A DNA stretch of 28,515 bases from contig JAHYYL010000031.1 in assembly GCA_019424965.1 (NCBI GenBank), positions 1-28,515 on the forward strand, written 5' to 3'. The notes under the pieces are model-generated. The model was not told where the DNA came from, did not search any database, and saw only the letters and a list, made by a program, of their open reading frames with translations. This DNA is from Collinsella sp. (GTDB lineage: Bacteria; Actinomycetota; Coriobacteriia; Coriobacteriales; Coriobacteriaceae). A program made the translations under genes and the position numbers. Positions 7,064-13,882 of this stretch are shown here, piece by piece (within the stretch, counting starts at the first letter, position 1; each line of letters begins with the position of its first letter).

Positions 7064-8094
7064 TAAACCCGCTCCGCGATCTCGTGGATGAGGTAGTCGG
7101 TCTTTTCCCAGCCCAGGCACGGATCGGTGATCGACTTGCCAAAGACGCCGCCGTCGACCGGCTGGTTGCCGTCCTCAAGGTAGGACTCGATCATAAAGCC
7201 CTTGACCAGCCTGGAGATGGCTTCGTTGCGGCGGCAGCTGTCGAGCACCTCCTTGCAAATGCGATACTGCTCCAGCGGACGCTTGCCCGAGTTGTCATGG
7301 TTGCAGTCGATGACCGCCGCTGGGTTGGCATAACCGGCGTGCTCGGTGTAGCGCTCGGCAAGACGCTCCAGATGCTCGTAGTGGTAGTTAGGGTAGGTGC
7401 GGCCGTCGAGGCCAATGTAGCCGCGCATGACGGCGTGCGCGAGCGGATTGCCGTCGCACTCGACCTCCCAGTTGCGGAAGATAAAACTCTGGTGCGCCTG
7501 GGCGGCGTAGATGGAGTTGAGCATGACGGTGGTGGAGCCGGCAGTGGGGTTTTTCATGCCCACAGGCACCGAAATGCCGCTCGACACCAGACGATGCTCC
7601 TGGTTCTCGACCGAGCGCGCGCCCACGGCGACGTAGCTCAGCAGGTCGACGAGGTACTGGTAGTTGGACGGGTAGAGCATCTCGTCGGCGGTAAAGAAGC
7701 CAGTCTCCTCGATGACGCGCAGGTGCATGTGGCGGATGGCCTTAACGCCTTCAAGCAGGTCATCGGGCGCCTCGGGGTCGGGGTTGTGCAGCAGCCCCTT
7801 GTAGCCGGTGCCCTTGGTGCGCGGCTTGTTGGTGTAGACACGCGGAATGATGATGAGCTTGTCCTTGACCTCTTCGGCGACCTTGGCCAGTCGGTTCATG
7901 TACTCAAGCACCGAGTCCTCGCGGTCGGCAGAGCACGGGCCGATGATGAGCACCTTGCGTGCGTCCTCGCCGGTAAAGACCTTGGCGACCTCGGCGTCGA
8001 ATGCCTGCTTTTTGGCGGTAAGCTCGGCGGGAAGCGGCATTTCCTCGCGGATCTCCATGGGGATCGGCAGCCTGCGCTTGAATTCCATGGCCAT
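7063..8094 (-). CDS. 3-deoxy-7-phosphoheptulonate (DAHP) synthase, type I (AroF/G/H-like)
   Basis: A 343-residue enzyme that condenses phosphoenolpyruvate with erythrose-4-phosphate, the first step of the shikimate pathway to aromatic amino acids. The hallmark segments of the E. coli AroF/G/H class are present: GPCSADRED near residue 55, KPRTKGTGYKGL, VGMKNPTAGST, the FRNWEVECDG region and the metal-site CNHDNSGK. The length is normal for the family, with a typical N-terminal extension involved in feedback control. The ATG at 8094 follows AGGAGG with 6-base spacing. The gene stands alone, with hairpin-rich DNA on both sides. Which aromatic amino acid inhibits it cannot be read from the sequence. 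Confidence 0.95.
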   Translation of the reverse strand: MAMEFKRRLPIPMEIREEMPLPAELTAKKQAFDAEVAKVFTGEDARKVLIIGPCSADREDSVLEYMNRLAKVAEEVKDKLIIIPRVYTNKPRTKGTGYKGLLHNPDPEAPDDLLEGVKAIRHMHLRVIEETGFFTADEMLYPSNYQYLVDLLSYVAVGARSVENQEHRLVSSGISVPVGMKNPTAGSTTVMLNSIYAAQAHQSFIFRNWEVECDGNPLAHAVMRGYIGLDGRTYPNYHYEHLERLAERYTEHAGYANPAAVIDCNHDNSGKRPLEQYRICKEVLDSCRRNEAISRLVKGFMIESYLEDGNQPVDGGVFGKSITDPCLGWEKTDYLIHEIAERV

Positions 8095-8150
8095 ATGGGG
8101 CCTCCTTTATCAATTAACGGCAACAATTGGCGAATTCTCGAATGCTCGGC

Positions 8151-8179
8151 ATTATCCGCTGTCGCACGCTAAAGTGCAA
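8151..8179 (-). promoter_or_regulatory. Candidate promoter of the DAHP synthase gene
   Basis: On the minus strand TTGCAC (-35) and GATAAT (-10) are separated by exactly 17 bases, about 57 bases upstream of the start codon. The -10 box matches 5 of 6 consensus positions and the -35 box 3 of 6. Confidence 0.5.
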
Positions 8180-8180
8180 G

Positions 8181-8231
8181 TGAAACCTGCCGAAAAGGGA
8201 CAGGTTTATTTTGGTCGGTTTTATCTGGGGA
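8181..8231. repeat. Intergenic repeat A, copy 2 (inverted)
   Basis: This is the inverted copy of 6641-6693. Shared blocks include CAGGTTTATTTTGG and GGTTTTATCTGGG. An internal AACCTGCC...GGACAGGTTT hairpin is also kept in both copies. Confidence 0.7.
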
Positions 8232-8303
8232 AATGTCGGCGCTCGCCGGAAGGGGAGGGCCAACGTACGGCACGCTGGAGCAAGTTGGATCTTCTGCGGC
8301 ATA

Positions 8304-8541
8304 CCCTGTGGACAAAAAATGCCAAATATGAGTACTGTTGCTAGCGTAGTATCATATCGATCTTACAAGATAATAGACACAACAGTAAATATGTTCATTA
8401 ACGTTGGCACACAGAAGCATGCTACCGGGCATTTTGATCAATTTGAAGGCATATCTAGGCCGCAATGAGGTCGTTTGGGGCAGTTTTGGCTGTTACTAAA
8501 AAGGTGACAGTACTCATATTTGCCATTTTTTGCCCACAGGG
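8304..8541. mobile_element. MITE-like element with 38-bp terminal inverted repeats
   Basis: Bases 8304-8341 and 8504-8541 are inverted repeats that match at about 34 of 38 positions (shared core CAAATATGAGTACTGT). They bound a 238-base segment. The interior (8342-8503) is clearly more AT-rich than the flanking DNA and contains no convincing ORF. This architecture suits a miniature inverted-repeat element or a structured RNA. No target-site duplication was recognised, and no transposase is in the window. Confidence 0.5.
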
Positions 8542-8595
8542 GCTGGAAAGGACCGTCAATTCGGCTCCAGGGGATGCGGTCCAAGGGCCGCAGAA

Positions 8596-8632
8596 CGAAA
8601 AATGGGGGCGCTGGTTGTCCTGCGCCCCCATT
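8596..8632 (-). terminator. Rho-independent terminator of the MarR/ABC exporter operon
   Basis: AATGGGGGCGC (8601-8611) pairs perfectly with GCGCCCCCATT (8622-8632). Read on the minus strand the stem ends in a run of T residues before CGTTCTG. It lies about 30 bases beyond the stop codon of the last ABC gene. Confidence 0.85.
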
Positions 8633-8663
8633 CTTTGGGTATTGCGGTTGTTTGCCGCCGGTT

Positions 8664-10520
8664 TTACGCCGCCTCGTCGAACTGCGAGTTGTACAGGTCG
8701 GCGTAGAAGCCGCCCTGGGCGAGCAGCTCGTCGTGTGTGCCCTTCTCGACGATGTCGCCGTCGCGAATCACCAAGATTACGTCGGCGTTGCGGATCGTGG
8801 ACAGGCGATGCGCGATGACAAAGCTCGTGCGGCCCTGCATCAGCGCATCCATGGCGCGTTGGATGAGCTCCTCGGTTCGGGTGTCCACGTTAGAGGTCGC
8901 CTCGTCCAGAATCAGCGCCGGGCGGTCGGCCAAAATGGCGCGGGCAATAGTCACGAGCTGGCGTTGGCCCTGCGACAGGTTAGTGCCTTCCTCGTTGATC
9001 ATAAAGTCGTAGCCGCCGGCGAGCGTATGGATAAAGTGGTCGCAGCGCGAGGCGCGTGCAGCGGCCTCGACTTCGGCATCGCTCGCATCGGGGCGTCCGT
9101 AGCGGATGTTCTCGCGGATGGTGCCGTTAAACAGCCAGGTATCCTGCAGCACCATGGCAAACTCGCCTCGCAGCGCCGCGCGGTCCCAGTCGCGCACGTC
9201 GACACCCTCAACGCGCAGCGAACCGCCGTCCACATCGTAGAAGCGCTGCAGCAGCTTAATGAGCGTGGTCTTGCCGGCGCCGGTGGGACCGACGATGGCG
9301 ATGGTCTGGCCGGGCTGCGCCTCGCAGCTAAAGTCGTGGATGATGGTCTTGTCCGGCGTGTAGCCAAACTTGACATGGTCAAACTCCACGTGGCCGGGGC
9401 GCTTCTCGGGGATCTGCGCGTCGGCCTTCTGCTCCTCCTCGGGCGCGGCCAAGAACTCAAAGACACGCTCGGTGGCGGCGGCCATCGACTGCATCGTGTT
9501 GCTCACGTTGCCCAGCTGCTGCACGGGTTGCGTAAAGTTGCGAACGTACTGGATAAAGCTCTGAATATCGCCAGGCGTGGCATTGCCGGTCAGCGCGAGC
9601 TGCGCGCCCACCACGACGACGCCCACGTAGCCCATGTTGCCCACCAAGCTCATAAGCGGCATCATCAGGCCCGACAGGAACTGCGAGCGCCAGCCACTAA
9701 TAAAGAGGCGGTCGTTTTGACGGTCGAACTCCTCGATCGAGGCCTCGGCGCGGTCGAACACCTGAATGACGTTCTGGCCGGCAAAGTCCTCCTCGATAAT
9801 GCCGTTGACGGCGCCCAGAACCTGCTGTTGCTCGCGGAAGTACGGCTGCGAGAAGTGAATCATCACGACCAGGATTATCGCGGCGGCCGGCAGCGTGAGC
9901 ACGGTGACGCCGGTGAGCGGCAGGCTGATCGACAGCATCATGACGAGGACGCCGATAATCTGCGTCACCGACGTGATGAGCTGCGTCACGCTCTGGTTGA
10001 GCGACTGGCCCAGCGTATCGACGTCGTTAGTGATGCGGCTGAGCACGTCGCCCTTGCTGTGTCCGTTAAAGTAGCTCATCGGCACGACGGCAATCTTGGC
10101 GGCGATTTCCTTGCGCATGCGGTAGCAGATCTTTTGCGTGACGCCGGTCATGAGCCAGCCCTGGACCAGGCTGCAGACAGAGCTCGCCAGGTACAGGCAG
10201 AGCAAAAAGCCGAGCGTCTTGGCGATCCAGTTAAAGTCGACATCGCCGGTACCGTTGACTTTGGCAACCAGGCCCTCAAACAGCTTGGTCGTAACCTGGC
10301 CGAGCACCTTGGGCCCCACAATGTTAAAGATGACCGAGCACACGGCAAAGGCGACGGCGGTAAACACGGCAATCTTGTGCTGGCCGATATAGCCGAGCAG
10401 CTGCCTCATGGTGCCCTTAAAGTCCTTGGCCTTTTCGCCACGGCGCATGCCACCCATGCGGCCCATGGGTCCACGCTGACGGGTGGGCTTGGGAATCTGA
10501 GTCTTGGTCTCGTCTGCCAT
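8664..10520 (-). CDS. ABC exporter, fused permease-ATPase, consensus half of a heterodimer
   Basis: A 618-residue half-transporter with a six-helix type-IV exporter membrane domain (residues about 50-350) and a C-terminal ATPase domain. The ATPase has Walker A GPTGAGKTT, Q-loop MVLQDTWLFNGTI, signature LSQGQRQ in place of LSGGQ, Walker B ALILDEATSNVD with the catalytic Glu kept, and H-loop IAHRLST. The LSQGQ signature with an intact Walker B Glu is typical of the TM288-like partner in heterodimeric multidrug exporters. Its ATG overlaps the stop of the preceding ABC gene in a TAATG arrangement, so the two are translationally coupled. The N-terminus is short and basic (PTRQRGPMGRMGGMRRG). The probable role is drug or lipid export; the substrate is unknown. 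Confidence 0.92.
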   Translation of the reverse strand: MADETKTQIPKPTRQRGPMGRMGGMRRGEKAKDFKGTMRQLLGYIGQHKIAVFTAVAFAVCSVIFNIVGPKVLGQVTTKLFEGLVAKVNGTGDVDFNWIAKTLGFLLCLYLASSVCSLVQGWLMTGVTQKICYRMRKEIAAKIAVVPMSYFNGHSKGDVLSRITNDVDTLGQSLNQSVTQLITSVTQIIGVLVMMLSISLPLTGVTVLTLPAAAIILVVMIHFSQPYFREQQQVLGAVNGIIEEDFAGQNVIQVFDRAEASIEEFDRQNDRLFISGWRSQFLSGLMMPLMSLVGNMGYVGVVVVGAQLALTGNATPGDIQSFIQYVRNFTQPVQQLGNVSNTMQSMAAATERVFEFLAAPEEEQKADAQIPEKRPGHVEFDHVKFGYTPDKTIIHDFSCEAQPGQTIAIVGPTGAGKTTLIKLLQRFYDVDGGSLRVEGVDVRDWDRAALRGEFAMVLQDTWLFNGTIRENIRYGRPDASDAEVEAAARASRCDHFIHTLAGGYDFMINEEGTNLSQGQRQLVTIARAILADRPALILDEATSNVDTRTEELIQRAMDALMQGRTSFVIAHRLSTIRNADVILVIRDGDIVEKGTHDELLAQGGFYADLYNSQFDEAA

Positions 10521-12886
10521 TAGCGCTCGCCTCCTTCCATAACGGCTGCAATCTCTTCTTGGGTGAGCCCCAGCTCCTCGGCGGAAAGCTGCGACTGTGC
10601 GATCTCCAGGTACGCCGGGCAGCTGTGCAGCAGCTCCTCGTGCGTACCGGTGCCCACCACGTGACCGTCGTCGAGCACGATGATCTGGTCGGCGTGCATG
10701 ATAGTCGCGATACGCTGCGCCACGACCACGAGCGCGGCGTCGGTGACGTTTTTGGCCAACTCCTCGCGCAGACGCGCGTCGGTCTTGTAGTCGAGCGCGC
10801 TAAACGAGTCATCGAACACTACGACCTCAGGTTTTTTGGCCAACGCGCGGGCGATGGCCAGACGCTGGCGCTGACCGCCCGAGACGTTGGAGCCGCCCTG
10901 GCTGATGGGGGAGTCGTAGCCGCCCTCGCGCTCGGCGATAAAGTCCTCGGCCTGGGCGATGCGTGCCGCCCGGTGCATGTCCTCGTCGCTTACCATGTCG
11001 CCGGCAAACTTGAGGTTGCTCTCGACGGTGCCCGAGAACAGGCGCCCCTGCTGCGGGATGTAACCAATACGGTGGCGCAGCTCGGAAAGGGTCATGTCGC
11101 GCACGTCGATACCGTCGAGCGAAATGCTGCCGCCCGTGACATCGTACAGGCGCGGAATCAGCTGCACGAGCGTGGATTTGCCCGAGCCCGTGGAGCCAAT
11201 GATGCCGAGCATCTGACCGGCGTGCGTGGTGAAGTTCACGCCGCTGATGACGTCGGCGCGGGCATCGGGATACTGGAAGCTCACGTCGCGGAAGGTGAGC
11301 TCACCGCGCGGCGCGCTGGCCGCGGGCAGTTTGGGCGAGGCGGGGTCGTTGATGCTGGTGGGGCAAGTGATGACCTCTTCCACGCGCTCGGCTGCGACCT
11401 CGGCACGGGGCAGGATAACCGAAACCATGGTGAGGATCATAAACGCCATGACGATCTGCATGGTGTAGGAGATAAACGCCATCATGTTGCCGACCTGCAT
11501 CACGCCGTCGGACACGCCCTGCGCGCCAAACCAGACGATGAGCACGGTGATGCAGTTCATGACCAGCATCATGAGCGGCATCATAAAGCTCATGGCTCGG
11601 TTGGTGTAGAGCTGCGTGGTCATCAGGTCGAGCGAAGCCTTGTCAAAACGCTCGAGCTCATGCTCCTCGCGGTTGAACGAGCGGATAGGCATAAGGCCGT
11701 CGAGCAGCTCGCGGGCGGTAAGGTTCACGCGGTCCACGTAACTTTGCATCTTTTTGAACTTGGGCATGGTGAGGCCCATGAGCACGCCGACGACGGCCGA
11801 GACCGCGATGATGGCAACGGCGATGGTCCACTCCAGGCCGGTATGGTTGGCCAGGACGCGCATGACGGCGACGATGCCCATGACGGGGGCCATCAGACAC
11901 ATGCGGATAAACAGGGTTGCGGCCATCTGGATCTGCTGAATGTCATTGGTGCAGCGGGTGATGAGCGAGGCCTGGCTAAACTTGCCCACCTCGGCCGGCG
12001 AGAAGTGCATAACCTTGTTGAAGGTCTCGCGGCGCAGGTCGCGGGCGATGGAGCAGGCAGTGCGCGAAGCAACGGCACCGGTCAGGATGGTGGCGACCAG
12101 CGACACCAGACACAGCCCAAACATCGTGGTCGCCATGCGGCCCAGGTAGGCGTTCTGCACGTCGGCGGGGTCGATGCCCTGTGCCTTGTACTCGTCCTGC
12201 ACATAGCTCACGGCGCGTTGGGTCACGATGGAGCCCGACATGGAGCCCATTTTGTCCGCCATATCGTTGGCGCCCTCGACGAGCTTGCCCTGGTCGATTA
12301 GGCCGCCTTCAACGCCTAGACGCAGACCCTTCATGGTGATCTTACCGCCGTCGGCGTCGATCTGCTTTTGCATATTCTGCGCCGCTGCGGCCTTCTGCTG
12401 CATCTCGGCGAGCTGCTCGGGCGTCATCGCTGCCATTTGCTCGGGCGTGGGCATGGCCTGAGCGGCGTCGCTGTCTTTCTCGCTGGACGTGCCGGTCATG
12501 TCTCCCATGGAGTCGGCGTCGATGCCCTGGTTGAGCGAAAGGACGACGGTCTCGGGCAGGCTCATAATGTCGGTAATTTTGCCTCCATCGGCACGCTCTT
12601 CCTCGGTGCCCTTGTACGTTCGAATGCCGTTTTTGTCAGCCTTGCCAAACGCAGCCTCTACCGTCTTGGCGTCTTTGGCGCTCATAAAGAGTTCGAGGTC
12701 GTCGAGCGATTCGGCGCGAATGGTGTCGGGCACGGGCGAGGCGATGCCGCCTTGCTGCACGCCCACGTCGACGATATCGCTCATGTAGGTAGGCAGTGCC
12801 AGATCGGCGTTGCAGCTGATTACGATAAGTACGATAGCTGCGAACAGTGCCAGGACATGCTTTTTAAAGAGCTTGAGAATCCTCAC
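10520..12886 (-). CDS. ABC exporter, fused permease-ATPase, degenerate half with large outer insert
   Basis: A 788-residue half-transporter, the partner of the downstream ABC protein. After TM1 (residues about 10-30) there is a roughly 210-residue hydrophilic insert, rich in Asp, Gln and Met (for example MPTPEQMAAMTPEQLAEMQQ), before TM2 near residue 255. By topology this insert should lie outside the cell. The ATPase domain has Walker A GSTGSGKST, Q-loop IPQQGRLFSGTV, an intact VSGGQRQRLAIARAL signature, and Walker B VVVFDDSFSALD, where Asp replaces the catalytic Glu. This is the pattern of the degenerate (TM287-like) subunit. The start is a GTG at 12886 that overlaps the MarR stop codon by four bases. 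Confidence 0.92.
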   Translation of the reverse strand: MRILKLFKKHVLALFAAIVLIVISCNADLALPTYMSDIVDVGVQQGGIASPVPDTIRAESLDDLELFMSAKDAKTVEAAFGKADKNGIRTYKGTEEERADGGKITDIMSLPETVVLSLNQGIDADSMGDMTGTSSEKDSDAAQAMPTPEQMAAMTPEQLAEMQQKAAAAQNMQKQIDADGGKITMKGLRLGVEGGLIDQGKLVEGANDMADKMGSMSGSIVTQRAVSYVQDEYKAQGIDPADVQNAYLGRMATTMFGLCLVSLVATILTGAVASRTACSIARDLRRETFNKVMHFSPAEVGKFSQASLITRCTNDIQQIQMAATLFIRMCLMAPVMGIVAVMRVLANHTGLEWTIAVAIIAVSAVVGVLMGLTMPKFKKMQSYVDRVNLTARELLDGLMPIRSFNREEHELERFDKASLDLMTTQLYTNRAMSFMMPLMMLVMNCITVLIVWFGAQGVSDGVMQVGNMMAFISYTMQIVMAFMILTMVSVILPRAEVAAERVEEVITCPTSINDPASPKLPAASAPRGELTFRDVSFQYPDARADVISGVNFTTHAGQMLGIIGSTGSGKSTLVQLIPRLYDVTGGSISLDGIDVRDMTLSELRHRIGYIPQQGRLFSGTVESNLKFAGDMVSDEDMHRAARIAQAEDFIAEREGGYDSPISQGGSNVSGGQRQRLAIARALAKKPEVVVFDDSFSALDYKTDARLREELAKNVTDAALVVVAQRIATIMHADQIIVLDDGHVVGTGTHEELLHSCPAYLEIAQSQLSAEELGLTQEEIAAVMEGGER

Positions 12887-13332
12887 TCGGCATCTCTCCT
12901 TTCTTGATTGCGGTCGATAATTTCGTTGGCACGTCTAAGAAGGCGCACCATCTCTTGGGTATCTGTTTCGCCGAGCTGCTCGAGGAAAGCCGCGGTGCGC
13001 TCCTCGAATTCCCGGCGTTTGATTTCGAGATCCTGGAATCCCTTGTCGGTCACTATGACGTGTACGCGACGACGGTCGGTCTTTGAGTGCTCGCGCTCAA
13101 TCCAACCCTTGGCCTCGAGGGCGCGCAAGATATTGGCGATGCGGGCGCTCGAGACCCAGGCACGATCGGCGAGTTCGCTCGGCGTGAGCGAACCGCCAGC
13201 GAGCATGAGGGCGCGCATGACGGCCATCTCGCCGCTGAGAGCTTTGTCCACAAAGCGCGAAACGCGCTGGTGAATGCCGCCAAACTCAGTAAGGAGCTGA
13301 CGTCCAAGCTCATGGAAATCGGTATCTTCCAC
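12883..13332 (-). CDS. MarR-family transcriptional regulator of the ABC exporter
   Basis: A 149-residue winged-helix regulator. The helix-turn-helix lies around residues 50-80 (LTPSELADRAWVSSARIANILRALEAKGWI) and the wing follows (REHSKTDRRRVHVIVTDKG). The C-terminal helices should form the dimer interface. It is the first gene of a three-gene operon, coupled to the ABC exporter by a GTGA overlap. This is the common layout in which a MarR protein represses its own operon and is released by an exported compound. I chose the GTG at 13332, which has only a weak ribosome binding site (TAGGGG). The start codon lies at the edge of a large inverted repeat that is the likely operator. Confidence 0.88.
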   Translation of the reverse strand: MEDTDFHELGRQLLTEFGGIHQRVSRFVDKALSGEMAVMRALMLAGGSLTPSELADRAWVSSARIANILRALEAKGWIEREHSKTDRRRVHVIVTDKGFQDLEIKRREFEERTAAFLEQLGETDTQEMVRLLRRANEIIDRNQERRDAE

Positions 13333-13380
13333 CGAAAACCCCTAACACTAGAAACTATTTTCGGTGAAAGATGATACCCT
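13321..13380. promoter_or_regulatory. Candidate MarR operator at the start of the marR-ABC operon
   Basis: CACCGAAAA (13330-13338) and TTTTCGGTG (13358-13366) form a perfect 9-base inverted repeat. The symmetry continues outward with GGTATC at 13321-13326 and GATACC at 13373-13378, with small offsets. One arm covers the GTG start of marR and the other covers the likely promoter region. That suits autorepression. Confidence 0.55.
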
Positions 13381-13882
13381 TGCACGCGCACCCTATACGG
13401 TAGATTTTGGGTCATGCCTAGAAAACAACCTTTAGGCGACCTCCGTACACCGTCGGTATCAGCAAAGTAAGGGGTAGATCGTAAGGCATGTCCCAAAGCC
13501 TACTCAGAGGCACTTTACTCTGCTAAAGCTGGCATAACAGCTAGAGCGAACGTCGTACAAAGGCAAGGAAAAATACCAAACAAATCGGTGAACGGTAGTT
13601 GTTCACGCTCGCATTTCCTGCGGGTTTGTAAAAAACGCCCTTATGATATAAAAAAAGAAACATATAACAGCCCAGATGGAGAGGGTCGCTATGTTATCCT
13701 TCTCAAACGGGTGAAATCTTGGGTTTTGGGTTGCAGTTCCAAGGTGGACAAACGTTTTTCCCTGCACCAACATGTGGTGAAGAACGGAAGAAGCCGGTAG
13801 TGCAAGCCGAAAATTCAAGAATTCAATAAGCAGCGGTGTGAGAGAGCGCCGCATTACACGTAACTAGGAGCGTGGTTACACA
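13381..13882 (+). promoter_or_regulatory. Long leader region upstream of pflB
   Basis: About 500 bases separate the marR operator from pflB and no convincing gene lies in them. Visible signals are an inverted repeat GTGAAC-N7-GTTCAC (13588-13606), an AT-rich block with a possible promoter TTTGTA-16-TATAAA (13625-13652), and a small CACCA/TGGTG dyad near 13770. If transcription starts near 13660 the pflB mRNA has a leader of about 220 bases. A 7-codon mini-ORF at 13691 has a plausible ribosome binding site, but nothing proves it is translated. Confidence 0.4.

Noticed and set aside
6545..7066. A 173-codon plus-strand open frame in the bceB-aro gap
   Set aside because: It runs through a terminator stem, repeat A and the nested hairpins, and resembles no protein I know.
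8520..10523. A 667-codon plus-strand open frame opposite the ABC exporter genes, and a similar 580-codon frame at 10559-12301
   Set aside because: They are antisense to genes with clear ABC domains, lack recognisable domains and arise from GC-rich codon bias.
6565..13506. Shared 12-mer AAAGCCTACTCA at 6565-6576 and 13495-13506 as a dispersed repeat
   Set aside because: A single 12-base match is expected by chance in a window of this size, and the flanks are only weakly similar.
13588..13606. Rex-type redox operator in the pflB leader
   Set aside because: The arms GTGAA and TTCAC are 9 bases apart instead of about 4, so it does not fit the known Rex site.
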